From contig NZ_LR590470.1 of NCBI RefSeq assembly GCF_901472535.1, positions 2,356,001-2,420,000 of the forward strand: DNA of 64,000 nucleotides, in the 5' to 3' direction. Of the stretch, positions 8,389 through 17,530 are shown piece by piece. The DNA comes from Sphingobacterium daejeonense. GTDB taxonomy: Bacteria > Bacteroidota > Bacteroidia > Sphingobacteriales > Sphingobacteriaceae. The notes beneath the pieces were generated by a model. The model had not been told where the DNA came from. It worked only from the letters and a program-made list of their open reading frames with translations, and ran no database searches. A program made the position numbers and the translations under genes. Each line of letters begins with the position of its first letter. Position 1 is the first letter of the stretch.

Positions 8389-8836
8389 TTACTCTCCATC
8401 ATCTTTTTTGGGTTCTTTAGAACTTACCCAATTACCTAAGTATTGCCTGACCTTATCCACTATTGCAACGCCTGTATGTTTCTCAATAGTACTTAAATTC
8501 CCAAAAGTTCAGCACCAATTGGAATTGCCATTATCAATTTAAAAATTTCAAATGCTTCTTTAATTAGGTGTAATTGAACCGCATTCACAACTATTACCAA
8601 TATTGAGTACATTATCAATTTAATAATGAATGGCTGTGTTATTTGCCAGTGTTTGCATTCTTTGCATTTACCGAAAAACCATACGGCTAAATCCATTATA
8701 TAATCGACCGTAACAAGGAAAATAAGTAGAATGTATAATTCCCAAACAGGGCAAAAAATGCGGAAATAAAAAGTAATAACTTGGTAACTAAGCTTGAAGT
8801 CACAAAGTTGTTGAATAGTTCTTTTATCAGTTCCAT
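8389..8836 (-). CDS. Phage holin (frame broken)
   Basis: The N-terminal part (MELIKELFNNFVTSSLVTKLL..., start 8836) and the 8493-8696 piece join after single-base corrections near 8705 and 8497, giving about 149 aa. A first membrane helix is followed by LIFLVTVDYIMDLAVWFFGK, the signature of the phage holin family in which a second helix carries a V-D-Y-I-x-D core. A third helix and a polar tail (EKHTGVAIVDKVRQYLG) complete the fold. The start is 7 bases after the endolysin stop, forming a lysis cassette. Holins open the inner membrane so the endolysin reaches peptidoglycan. Confidence 0.75.
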
Positions 8837-8842
8837 CTTAAA

Positions 8843-9283
8843 TTAACCCTTCCAAAATCTTGTTGCACCAGTGTCAATGTGCACAAAAGTGGGATAATGA
8901 CCTACACCACCTTGTTTTTTATTTTTAACTACACAGGATAACCAACCTTTAATATCACCATTTATTGGGTATGTGTCCAGTGCATTGCCGTATATGTGTT
9001 GACTTGCAGTTGCACCGTTTACTGACTTATTATAGCTAGGTGACCTATAGCTTGAACTAATTCCAATCGGTGAACCGAATATTGTTCTCAACTGTTGAAG
9101 TTCCAATATAATTTTAAGGTTGATTTTGGTTGTGGTATCTTTTCTGTTCTTGGTCAAGAACTCATGAAGTTTGAAATTCTTGGTTAGTTGAAAGTTCGGA
9201 GTGGATGCATTAAATGTTATGTGGTCTCCATCTACTTTAATATTGTTCTTTAAACATAAATCTTTTAATTCTTTAAGTGTCAT
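8843..9283 (-). CDS. Endolysin, peptidase M15-type
   Basis: A 146-aa zinc peptidase of the M15A (DD-carboxypeptidase-like) family. The SSYRSPSYNKSVNG motif precedes the metal-binding SQHIYGNALD (His and Asp) and the final FVHID (His). There is no signal peptide, so export depends on the holin just downstream. A 40-residue N-terminal region (MTLKELKDLCLKNNIKVDGD) precedes the catalytic part. Length and motifs are typical of small single-domain endolysins that cut peptide cross-bridges. Confidence 0.9.
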   Translation of the reverse strand: MTLKELKDLCLKNNIKVDGDHITFNASTPNFQLTKNFKLHEFLTKNRKDTTTKINLKIILELQQLRTIFGSPIGISSSYRSPSYNKSVNGATASQHIYGNALDTYPINGDIKGWLSCVVKNKKQGGVGHYPTFVHIDTGATRFWKG

Positions 9284-9416
9284 TATTGGGTTTGGTTAAT
9301 TTTGGATTAAAGTTTGTTAACTTTAACGGATTAATTTGCAGATTTACAAATAATCCTTATTTGGGTCTGATTCTGACCTCTATATCTCGTCTGTATTGAA
9401 TTATCTTTTGAGATTC

Positions 9417-9429
9417 GACACATTGTGTC
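9417..9429. promoter_or_regulatory. 13-base palindrome between neck and endolysin genes
   Basis: GACACATTGTGTC is symmetric except for its central base and lies in the 174-base gap upstream of the endolysin. It could be an operator. No protein partner is visible. Confidence 0.3.
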
Positions 9430-9457
9430 AGAAACACTAAGAATGTCTTAAAACGTC

Positions 9458-9898
9458 TTATTTAGCTTTATATGGGATAAGACAATAATTGGCTTCATTG
9501 AATACTGCTATCCGAATGGCAAAACTAATTCCTGCATTGCGGTCTGTGTGGTCTTCAATAAATTGGTTAATCTGAATGTTTGCGTCCAATTCGAACCTGT
9601 CATTGTTCATGATGTGGTAATCTATGAAGTCTTGTGCTACCATCATGCAGTCATTGTGGATATTATCCACATTTTTATGCATGATTTTATCGTTTTGAAT
9701 GTCAGAAATTGTGATAACAAAAGTGTAATAACGGTAAACATTAGACACTGAAGAATTGACAAACTCACAGTGTGCTACAGGATAGTCAATATTGTTCAAT
9801 TCACTGTAATCATCTTTTGAGGTTATAACAACGGTATTGATGAATGCACTATTTTTGAACCAATCTTTCAGGTATTTTTTTAAATTATTTAAATTCAT
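9458..9898 (-). CDS. Phage neck / tail-completion protein
   Basis: The start is ATG 9898 (MNLNNLKKYLKDWFKNSAF), two bases after a TAA that ends the adaptor gene in its restored frame. The product is 146 aa. The pattern FINTVVIT...YPVAHCEFV...VNDI...CMMVAQDF resembles the neck or tail-terminator proteins found after the adaptor in Bacteroidota siphophages. In the raw sequence this gene appears fused to the upstream one because of an indel in an A-tract near 10003. The stated start is therefore an inference from the overlap structure. Confidence 0.6.
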   Translation of the reverse strand: MNLNNLKKYLKDWFKNSAFINTVVITSKDDYSELNNIDYPVAHCEFVNSSVSNVYRYYTFVITISDIQNDKIMHKNVDNIHNDCMMVAQDFIDYHIMNNDRFELDANIQINQFIEDHTDRNAGISFAIRIAVFNEANYCLIPYKAK

Positions 9899-9899
9899 A

Positions 9900-10443
9900 T
9901 TACCTGAACCTCCAACCAGTTTTATTGCTTCTTGCCTTTGCAATTTCATAAGAATTTGGTTCGGATTTGATATAAAATCCAGTAGTAAATCCTGATTTTT
10001 TGGGCTACCAGTACCGCATGATTGGTCAAGATATTCAATCAATCTTAGCTTGTAGGTATCCATCTTAGCACGGTAATATTTCTTCACGCTTTCAACTTCA
10101 CCCAAGGTGACATCAGATGCATTTGCATCAGTTATTGTCTTAGTTCCTTTATTGCTGAACTTGTAATTTAATGCAGTCGTAATATCGTACAGAACGGAAT
10201 AAATCAAAAAGTCATTGATATATTCCTTTTTAAGTTTCACCAATTCAGGGTCAATAATATAGCTTTTATCTTGGGTATACTTGGTGTATTCTTCAATAAG
10301 CTCATTGTATTTTTCAGCACCTAAAATGGGTTTCAGTTTTATATCCTGAACTTCTTTAAGGGTAATTTTATGAGTTTGGAATTCAGATTTTCATCCAAAA
10401 TTGAATTCTCTTTTATATATTTTTCGCTTAGTAAATTTATCAT
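9900..10443 (-). CDS. Head-tail adaptor (DUF6712-like), frame broken
   Basis: The gene opens MINLLSEKYIKENSILDENL at 10443. One base shift near 10375 leads into QDIKLKPILGAEKYNELIEE and then ...LYDITTALNYKFSNKG. This L-x-E-x-I-K-E-x-S...ILG-x-x-x-Y-x-x-L pattern is typical of gp6-like connector proteins (DUF6712) that sit between portal and tail. A second shift in A6 near 10003 restores the end ...SNKTGWRFR with TAA at 9900. It follows the portal gene by 13 bases in the same unit. Confidence 0.65.
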
Positions 10444-10456
10444 GATTAATTATTTT

Positions 10457-12276
10457 TTAGCGTCTAACTACACTGTGTTTTACCCAAGTGTGTCTGCAAT
10501 TTTTGCCCATTTTGTGGGTAAAAACATCCCATCCAAGGACAGCTGACATACTTTCAATTTCCTCTCTAGAATAAAGTTTGTTGCTTCTAACAAGCTTGTG
10601 ACAGGTTGGTCTATTTTTATCATCAGCTATACCTTCATAGGAATACATCACGGAAATTGATTTAATTTTTGAAGTATTATTTGCAGAAGGATTCACATTT
10701 AGTTTTCTCGCTTGGTCTTGAATGTCCTGTTTTTCAATTAAAGAAGTCATTGGAATAACCTTAGTAGAAACTAATTTGGCTAATTCTTCTCTTATTTCTT
10801 GATAGTAAATTGATTGTCCAATGCGGTCTGAATACCACGTAATGAACCCCCTACGAATGGACTGTTCGCAATTAGATAATCAGTTAACCTCTTATCACTT
10901 TCAAATTTTAAATTCTCACTGAATTTGTAAGTCCTGAAGATTACAAAATCATCTTTGTCTAGTCCAAAAATGTTGAATCTTGTTGAATGTTTCATCTTCA
11001 ATTTCTTCATCATGATTTTCTTCTTTGCTGAATTTGGATTCAGTTGCAGTAGGAATTGGTTGAGCACCAATCATTTTTTGTCCTTCATTATTTGGTAATT
11101 TTGGTAAACCTTTCAATTCTCTTATCTCATCTATAAGCATGATTTTTTCCAACATTGGGTCTAATTCTTCATCACCGAACCTATCTGCATCATCCTTAAT
11201 ATCCAATGGGTTAAAATATCCTTTGAACAATTTTATTTAGACCTTTAAGAATCTCAACACGTTTATTTAAAACAAAATTTGCTCTGAAAATTGAATATGC
11301 ATCTGTTAAAGTTTGGTTAGCTCCAAGCTGACCTTGGATAGCAATACCTGCCAAAGCAGGTGATGGTAATGAGTGACCAATAACAATATCCGCATCCGTG
11401 TTTTCTTTTAATGTTAAGAATGCATCGTTGAAGGATGAAGAAGAAATATTGGTTACTTCTGCACCTTTACCGCTTTCATCGCTGAAGTTTATAAGCATGC
11501 GTTTTCCATTAACACCTTGGTATGAATTTTCTAAATCTTTTAGTAATTGGTCAGCAACTTCATCTTCAGGTTCACCGCCAAAAAACGTAATAATTGAACT
11601 AACAGAAAAGTTATTTTTTTAAGTTGTTTCTATGAAAATCTCGAATGGCAATATCATTCTCTATGCTTATCAAACATCCGCTGTAATCGGGGGTTGGGTA
11701 GCAGAATGAAGGACTAGGTGAGTAGCCTTGGTAGTAGAAAATCTTGCTTGTTAAATCATCTGTAATTTGTCTAGTCCAACCATCAAAATGAATAGATTCT
11801 GTTGAACGTAGAAACCAGTCTTCACAATACCAAAAATGTTTCTTGTTTTTTGATATACGTAACCTGTCTACAGGTATATGGTTGTATTTTACCTGTTGCC
11901 CTGAACGGTCATAGATAACTTCTATTGCATAGGAGTTGAAAATCAAAAAATCTTTGGTTACTTTTTCGAATAAATCTACAATTGAATCCTCATCATTGAC
12001 CATAAAGTCAGCATATTCATCTGTATTTTCATAAATCAGTCCATTTCCGTGTATAAATGTGTACTTTGAATTTAAAATTCCCTTATGACTTGGTGAATCC
12101 TTGTATAATTCAAGCAAATAATTGGGATATAAGTTTGAATTACCCCAATACATCATGACATCAGCAGATTTTCGACCACCTTTAGGTGTTTCTATAGGTA
12201 ATTGTGTAGGTTGAGTGCTGAAATTAAATGCTTTTACGTTTAATTTTTGAGGTTTTTGATTATTTTTATTTCTCAT
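10457..12276 (-). CDS. Phage portal protein with C-terminal morphogenesis-like extension (frame broken)
   Basis: Pieces at 11611-12276, 11211-11498, 10949-11230, 10792-11070 and 10457-10750 join by single-base corrections into one protein of about 605 aa. The N-terminal half (residues 30-230) has the portal pattern YWGNSNLYPNYL...ILNSKYTFIHGNGL and ...YEVIYDRSG. The helical middle contains INFSDESGKG and HSLPSPALAGI. The last 100 residues, with RPTCHKLV...SREEIESMS...GKNCRHTWV, resemble the Cys/His region found in head-morphogenesis (minor head) proteins. A portal carrying that segment seems to be a fusion. The portal is the dodecameric DNA entry vertex. Confidence 0.75.
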
Positions 12277-12284
12277 GATTGTAA

Positions 12285-12626
12285 TTAGTCCTCAACAACA
12301 ATTATATCGTCACCATCTTCTTCAAATTCTTTAAATTGGTTTGCACCAAAATCATCTGATTGAATCTTTAGACTACCTTCTTTTAATATCCCTTCAGAAT
12401 CAGATATTGAATAGGAATAAAGTCCATCCAGTAATTCTGAAAATGGATTATCTACAGTGAATAGGGTATATCGAGTATTCTCTACAGTTGGTGAATCTAG
12501 ATTGACAGTATTTTTTTTAGCATGATAATCACCTGCAACTTCCATCGTTACAGCACCAACAATTGGTCTGTCAAAAGTGAAATAAAGGTTGAGAATCAAA
12601 GCTTGTCTATCAATTAGTAAAGTCAT
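12285..12626 (-). CDS. Phage structural-region protein, 113 aa
   Basis: It opens MTLLIDRQALILNLYFTFDR and ends in a D/E-rich tail. The middle is predicted beta-rich (VAGDYHAKKNTVNLDS... and LDGLYSYSISDSEG), as in small domains attached to phage fibres or capsids. It starts just after a CACACTTA box and ends 8 bases before the portal start, so it leads the portal-lysis unit. Family not recognised. Confidence 0.55.
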   Translation of the reverse strand: MTLLIDRQALILNLYFTFDRPIVGAVTMEVAGDYHAKKNTVNLDSPTVENTRYTLFTVDNPFSELLDGLYSYSISDSEGILKEGSLKIQSDDFGANQFKEFEEDGDDIIVVED

Positions 12627-12642
12627 TGTTGTTATGTTTATT

Positions 12643-12660
12643 AGGTAAGTGTACAGGCAT
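12643..12660 (-). promoter_or_regulatory. CACACTTA-type box upstream of the portal unit
   Basis: The minus strand reads ATGCCTGTACACTTACCT, matching the boxes at 2618, 17467, 20517 and 21895. Its accompanying terminator was split by the IS element, but the box and its 17-base spacing to the ATG remain intact. Confidence 0.5.
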
Positions 12661-12684
12661 TAAAAAAGCCCACTACAGGGGATG

Positions 12685-14446
12685 GTGGGCACTGAAAAAG
12701 TCCCCTTTTAGAATGGGCTTAAAAAAGGAGTGGAAAACAACAGTTTTCTGCTCCTTTTTTCGTATCTTAAAGTAGGCTTTAACGGACATCAGGATGCTTT
12801 CTACCCAACAAAAAATTCAGTTCAGTTCCTATTCGGGATTGTACGATATCATTGTTCCAAAAGACAATCTACTTCGCAAAATCAACGATCTTATCGATTT
12901 CAGTTTCATACATGAGGAACTTTTGGAGAAGTATTGCCAGACCAATGGGCGTACAGCAGAGAGCCCCATCAAGATGTTCAAGTACCTTCTGTTAAAGACG
13001 ATCTACACCGTTTCGGATGTTGATGTCGTTGATCGTTCCAGATATGACATGTCCTTTAAATACTTTCTGGAAATGGCCCCTGAGGAGGATGTGATCAATC
13101 CAAGTTCGCTCACCAAATTCCGTAAGCTACGGTTAAAGGACATGGACCTGTTGAACCTGTTGATCAATAAGACCGTAACGATCGCTCTTGAAAAGGGTAT
13201 TATAAAATCAAGGTCCATCATCGTAGATGCCACACATACCCATTCCAGATCGAACCCATACACAGCACAGGGAGTGCTAAAGGAACGATCCAAGCTGTTG
13301 AGGAAAGCAATATATCAGATCGATGAGGACTACAAAGGGCGCCTACCACAAAAGAACGAGTCCAACGACCTGGACCAAGAGCTTGCCTATTGCAGGGAAT
13401 TACAGAGAGTGCTGGATCAGGATCAATCTATCAGTGAAATACCGGCTGTAAAAGAGAAGTTGAACCTGTTGAAAGAAACCATCGAGGACACAAAGGAATA
13501 CTATCTGCTCTCAAAAGATGGTGAAGCCAGACTTGGACATAAATCAATGGACAGTAGTTTCTTTGGCTATAAAACACATCTGGCAATGACCGAGGAACGC
13601 ATCATCACAGCAGCGGTCGTTACTACAGGCGAGAAAGGTGATGGTCCGGAACTGCCCCGATTATTGGAGATCAGCCAGCAGAATGGAATGGAAGTGGACA
13701 CGATTATAGGCGATGCCGCATATTCTGGAAAGGACAATCTACGGCTGGCAAAAGAACAGAACATTGATATCATCGCTAAATTGAAACCGGCAGTCAGCCA
13801 GGGATCCAGGAAAGAAAGCGATCACTTTCACTACAATAAAGATGCGGGGATGTTTGTCTGTCCGGCTGGCCATCTAGCAATCCGGAAGGCCCGTCAGGGC
13901 AAAAAGAACATAGGTAAAAATCAAGCAGACACGTATTACTTCGATGTGGATAGATGTAAGGTTTGCCCTCTCAGGGAAGGATGTTATAAGGATGGGTCAA
14001 AAACAAAGACCTATTCGATAACCATTAAATCCGAACTCCATAAAGAGCAGATGGCTTTCCAGCAAACCTATCATTACCGGAGCAAGTCTAAGGAAAGGTA
14101 TAAGATCGAGGCAAAGAACAGTGAGCTCAAGAATGTCCATGGTTATGGAAGAGCAGATTCCTATGGCATCCAAAATATGGAAATGCAGGGTGCAATGGCC
14201 ATCTTCACGGTAAACTTGAAAAGAATCCTGAAATTGATCTAAAAAGGAGGAATATTACCTCAAAATCAATGGATTTGAGATTCTGAAAGCCTAAATAGCC
14301 ACTCATGGTCGATTAAACCTTCAATAAAACCATTAAAAAACAAATTTTCAGAAATCCCTAGAACAAAAATGACCGAGTAAGATAAATCCTGTACTCAGTC
14401 ATTTCTTTAAATCTCATTAAAAAGTTGAGACTTTTTCAGTGCCCTC
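12685..14446 (+). mobile_element. IS1182-family insertion sequence, 1762 bp
   Basis: The ends are 18-bp inverted repeats: GTGGGCACTGAAAAAGTC at 12685-12702 and, in reverse complement, GAGGGCACTGAAAAAGTC at 14429-14446, 17 of 18 identical. They are flanked by the 9-bp direct repeat CAGGGGATG (12676-12684 and 14447-14455). Removing the element and one repeat rebuilds a perfect terminator stem (AAAAAGCCCA/TGGGCTTTTT), so the insertion site was a hairpin loop. The element carries one transposase, oriented opposite to the phage genes, and has a higher G+C content than the prophage. Confidence 0.92.
12794..14242 (+). CDS. IS1182-family transposase
   Basis: A 482-aa DDE transposase. The N-terminal DUF772-type domain (residues 15-110, ...RTAESPIKMFKYLLLKTIY...) is followed by the catalytic core. 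D1 is in SIIVDATHTHS, D2 in TIIGDAAYSGKDNL, and E in RYKIEAKNSELKNVHG near residue 440. A C-x2-C...C pair (KVCPLREGC) lies between, as usual for the family's late insertion. The frame is intact over its whole length, unlike many neighbours, so the element is probably functional. Confidence 0.93.
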   Translation: MLSTQQKIQFSSYSGLYDIIVPKDNLLRKINDLIDFSFIHEELLEKYCQTNGRTAESPIKMFKYLLLKTIYTVSDVDVVDRSRYDMSFKYFLEMAPEEDVINPSSLTKFRKLRLKDMDLLNLLINKTVTIALEKGIIKSRSIIVDATHTHSRSNPYTAQGVLKERSKLLRKAIYQIDEDYKGRLPQKNESNDLDQELAYCRELQRVLDQDQSISEIPAVKEKLNLLKETIEDTKEYYLLSKDGEARLGHKSMDSSFFGYKTHLAMTEERIITAAVVTTGEKGDGPELPRLLEISQQNGMEVDTIIGDAAYSGKDNLRLAKEQNIDIIAKLKPAVSQGSRKESDHFHYNKDAGMFVCPAGHLAIRKARQGKKNIGKNQADTYYFDVDRCKVCPLREGCYKDGSKTKTYSITIKSELHKEQMAFQQTYHYRSKSKERYKIEAKNSELKNVHGYGRADSYGIQNMEMQGAMAIFTVNLKRILKLI

Positions 14447-14497
14447 CAGGGGATGCAATGGGCTTTTTAAGTACTTATTATAGTATTGGGAATACTA

Positions 14498-15046
14498 TTA
14501 GATTATTGTGTCTATAACAGTTGGGTCAACTAATTTAGGTAGTACACCACCAGTTTCACTTAATGAAATAGTAAAACCGTTAAGGTCAGCAGATACCAAA
14601 CCTGACTGCATTGAAGCAGTAGCTAAAGACATATATCCATCAAAACCTGTTGAAAGGTAATGACCTGATTTTAATTTAATCACAGCAACAACGCTGTCTA
14701 CTTCTGCTAAATTCTGAACGAATGCACGAGATTCAGCAGTAATTCCTGAAATGTTGAAGTTCACAGTAGAATCAAAACCAAATGAATTGTTTTCAACACT
14801 ACCTGCAAATTCACCAGTAAAAGATAATGAATTGTTGATGACACCAACCTTTACGAATTTCTTTACATTAGGTTCAGCACCTATATTAAATGCTGAAATC
14901 ATATTTTTTGTTGTGTCCTCTGTATAGACTTTGCCATTAGTTTTAGTTAAGTCATCGTAGGCAATTAAGTACAACTCATTGGTTGCACCGCCTTGGGTCT
15001 TACCACAACTTTTGGCTAAAGCTGTTAAACTTTTGCATGAAGGCAT
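14498..15046 (-). CDS. Probable phage tail-tube (major tail) protein
   Basis: 182 aa, opening MPSCKSLTALAKSCGKTQGG, with the YLIAYDDLTK strand and later beta-rich repeats (SLSFTGEF, TVNFNISG, VAVIKLKSG). Bacteroidota siphophages commonly encode proteins with this C-x-L...C-G-K...YLIAYDDL opening in the head-tail region. Major tail protein is the likeliest role because of the beta-rich composition and position. This is moderate-confidence recall, and a decoration protein is possible. The gene follows the capsid gene by 88 bases. Confidence 0.5.
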   Translation of the reverse strand: MPSCKSLTALAKSCGKTQGGATNELYLIAYDDLTKTNGKVYTEDTTKNMISAFNIGAEPNVKKFVKVGVINNSLSFTGEFAGSVENNSFGFDSTVNFNISGITAESRAFVQNLAEVDSVVAVIKLKSGHYLSTGFDGYMSLATASMQSGLVSADLNGFTISLSETGGVLPKLVDPTVIDTII

Positions 15047-15133
15047 ATTATTAATGTTTTTATTTTTTATTTAATATGGCAGTCACCATGGTGACTGCTC
15101 ATATATGTTTCTCTAATTTTTTGAAGGGTTTAA

Positions 15134-16066
15134 TTATTCACCACCTTCAGGTGCTGAAGCTTCTTTTTTGAAAACGTACAATTCGTTTTTGAAGATTAAT
15201 TCAACTCCTAAAGCCCAGTGATAGTCCAAATAGATGTTTTGAGTCTCAAAAGAATACTCCATTGAAGCACCTTCACCTTCCAATTCACCCATCAAATCGG
15301 TTCCTAAAACATAAGAACGACCACGACCGTACCAAAATAAATCTTTATTTTCTAGACCTTTAACTGCAATAATTCTAGCGTTTGTACCGAATAATTTTTC
15401 AGCTTCACCTTCCTTAAAGTAGTTAGCACGAGCTTGTTCTAATTTCAACAATTCAGCATCTTGGTGGCTTAAAACGATATAGAAATCGTCAGCGGATTTT
15501 ATATGTTGCGGAATGGTTAAGAGTGCATTCTGCAACCTAGCTGTTAATGTCTCACCAGCAGGTAAAACTTGAATGTTTTGTTCACCAAATTTTTTGATGA
15601 AACCATCAAATTTGTTAAGGTTTGCATTTGTAGAATCGACATCACCGCCCCATATTGCCATTTCGTTCAAAACGGAAATCTTGTTTGCTTTAAGTGCCAT
15701 AATCTGATTTGCGAATATCATCTCTGTGTATGGCTGTGAACCTGCACGTAACAATGAATTCAACCATTTTTTGTTTAATTTTTTCGGACAAAGGTTTTCT
15801 TCACTTTTTAATTGAACAACGTTAATTTTTCCTAAGTCAAAGCTAGTATTACCGATAGGATTCCTACCGCAATTTCCTTCACCATCTGCTTGGATAGTAA
15901 CGTCGCCATCTAAAAATGGGATAAATTCTGAATTTTTTACACCCACCATCAAAGTACCATTTGAGGCAATGAACTTTGCTGTGTCTGCTTCCATAATTGT
16001 AGCTGACAAGTGCTCACCTGAAGCTTCTGAGGTATAATCAGCCAATTTTGATAAATCTAAAGCCAT
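15134..16066 (-). CDS. Phage major capsid protein
   Basis: 310 aa with no cysteine-rich or membrane segments. Features of HK97-like capsids from Bacteroidota phages include the N-terminal arm, a central QIMALKANKISVLNEMAIWGGD helix-strand, a YIVLSHQDAELL segment and the late LFWYGRGRSYVLGTDL...YHWALGVELIF strand typical of the P-domain end. It sits directly after the scaffold and protease genes, the usual place of the capsid gene. The frame is intact. The start 6 bases after the scaffold stop shows translational coupling. Confidence 0.8.
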   Translation of the reverse strand: MALDLSKLADYTSEASGEHLSATIMEADTAKFIASNGTLMVGVKNSEFIPFLDGDVTIQADGEGNCGRNPIGNTSFDLGKINVVQLKSEENLCPKKLNKKWLNSLLRAGSQPYTEMIFANQIMALKANKISVLNEMAIWGGDVDSTNANLNKFDGFIKKFGEQNIQVLPAGETLTARLQNALLTIPQHIKSADDFYIVLSHQDAELLKLEQARANYFKEGEAEKLFGTNARIIAVKGLENKDLFWYGRGRSYVLGTDLMGELEGEGASMEYSFETQNIYLDYHWALGVELIFKNELYVFKKEASAPEGGE

Positions 16067-16072
16067 ATTATT

Positions 16073-16693
16073 TTAAGTTTTTAATTGATTTTTATTTTTG
16101 TAACCTGCAAGACGTTTAATTCTGTCTTCTTTAGAGTTGGCTACTTGTTCTTCTTTTTCTTCAGTCTTGGTCACTGAAGTGCTAATTGGTTCTTTTGAGA
16201 ACTTTTGTACTGCATCTGTCAATGCAAGGATATCCGCATTTACTTTATTGAATTGAGAAAATTCAGATTTCAATACTTCAATTTCTTCTTGGATAGCTTG
16301 AACTGCTTCTACAGCTTGTTCAATCGCTTCCACAACAGCTGTGTTGTCAGCTACAGGTGCTTCAGCACCTTCTTCAAATTCTTCGTTGGTTTCAGCTTCA
16401 GGTTGTTCAATCTCTGCGATTAATCCACCTTCAACTTTGATTTTGATATCACCTTCAACAGCGTACCATCCATCGTTTGCAGGGCTTTCACCTTCGTTAC
16501 TCGCTTGGGTAACAGGTGCACCTACTTCTAATGAAGGGTATGAAATTGTAGCTCCTTCAGCTGTCTCAACTATCTCGAATTTGAATTTTACCTTTGACGT
16601 TATCATTACTACTTCATCCTTCTTGGAAAAATTCCCTTTTAAGATGTTGATAGCATTGTTTAATAAGTCTAACGCATTTCTTTTCTCGTTCAT
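16073..16693 (-). CDS. Phage scaffolding-like protein
   Basis: 206 aa, very acidic and helical in the C-terminal half, with a long coiled-coil stretch (VEAIEQAVEAVQAIQEEIEVL...) and a basic end (DRIKRLAGYKNKNQLKT). The N-terminal 100 residues are beta-rich. A disordered or coiled acidic protein between protease and capsid is the hallmark of a head scaffold, normally removed by the protease during maturation. Assignment is from position and composition. Confidence 0.65.
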   Translation of the reverse strand: MNEKRNALDLLNNAINILKGNFSKKDEVVMITSKVKFKFEIVETAEGATISYPSLEVGAPVTQASNEGESPANDGWYAVEGDIKIKVEGGLIAEIEQPEAETNEEFEEGAEAPVADNTAVVEAIEQAVEAVQAIQEEIEVLKSEFSQFNKVNADILALTDAVQKFSKEPISTSVTKTEEKEEQVANSKEDRIKRLAGYKNKNQLKT

Positions 16694-16743
16694 TTTGTTA
16701 TTATTTTACCCTGTAAGTGGGCTAAGCGAAAATTTTTTAATTA

Positions 16744-17448
16744 TTAGTCTTCTTTGAGTTTATTGATATAATACTCTAATTGGTTGATGGATGCTTTTAT
16801 TTGGGTATCATGCAAAGCCCATCCTGTAATATCAATATCAACTTTATTGAATTTTTCATCGGTCTCAACCTCAACCCATACATCTCTATCAATCATCTGA
16901 AACATTCCTTCAACAGAAAAACCTCGTTTTTTACCTTGTTTTATTTCCTGCCACAATTCAGGGTCATTGACTTTGGCACATATTAACCAACTTCCATCGC
17001 TAACTTCACCAAACACTTCAGGGGCTTTAATTCCCATAGCTTCATCAACTAAGATTGATTGGAAAATGTAACTCTTTGCAGACTTTGAGGTGTGGTCTAC
17101 ATTCATATTATGGTTAAGGGATTTTTGGAAAAAAGTGGTAACTATTTCATAAATCATTTCTTTGGTGAAAGTGACATAGAACTCTTTTCCAGTTTCTTCA
17201 TCACGTCTATAAATATGGTCACCTGCCATCATTGCAATTCCGAAAATGATTTGCTTTTCATCAGTAGAGAAAAACATCTTTTCCTTTACAGGTTCATCTT
17301 TTTTGAAGGCTAAGAAATTTCCATCACCAAACACTTTTTTGTTATTTGTTGCAACAGCAGGGGTTTCAACAATAGAGACAAAATCAACTATCATTCCTTC
17401 AGCAGGATTTATCACACATTCATAAACAGGTAATTCTTTAATTGGCAT
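16744..17448 (-). CDS. XkdF-like prohead serine protease
   Basis: 234 aa, matching the phage serine protease XkdF pattern. N-terminal CVINPAEGMIVDFVSIVETPAV is followed by NHNMNVDH (likely catalytic His near residue 115), a GSWLICAKV strand, and KKRGFSVEGMF near residue 185, whose Ser is the likely nucleophile. These proteases cut scaffold and capsid during head maturation. It is the first gene of the capsid unit, starting just downstream of a terminator and a CACACTTA box, and ends 51 bases before the scaffold start. Confidence 0.8.
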   Translation of the reverse strand: MPIKELPVYECVINPAEGMIVDFVSIVETPAVATNNKKVFGDGNFLAFKKDEPVKEKMFFSTDEKQIIFGIAMMAGDHIYRRDEETGKEFYVTFTKEMIYEIVTTFFQKSLNHNMNVDHTSKSAKSYIFQSILVDEAMGIKAPEVFGEVSDGSWLICAKVNDPELWQEIKQGKKRGFSVEGMFQMIDRDVWVEVETDEKFNKVDIDITGWALHDTQIKASINQLEYYINKLKED

Positions 17449-17466
17449 ATTAATTTTATTTACCGT

Positions 17467-17480
17467 GTAAGTGTGAAGGC
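17467..17480 (-). promoter_or_regulatory. CACACTTA box upstream of the capsid unit
   Basis: The minus strand reads GCCTTCACACTTAC, 18 bases from the protease ATG and directly after the terminator at 17490. Same arrangement as four other phage units. Confidence 0.5.
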
Positions 17481-17489
17481 AATAAAAAA

Positions 17490-17506
17490 GCCCCCATGTT
17501 GGGGGC
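17490..17506 (-). terminator. Terminator after the tape-measure gene
   Basis: Hairpin GCCCCCATGTTGGGGGC with a T6 tail on the minus strand. Identical to the hairpins at 8082 and 21917. Confidence 0.85.
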
Positions 17507-17530
17507 TTCTATGTGATAATCTATATGTAA

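Noticed and set aside
13003..13773. Minus-strand ORFs inside the IS element
   Set aside because: Shadows of the intact transposase frame with no independent support.
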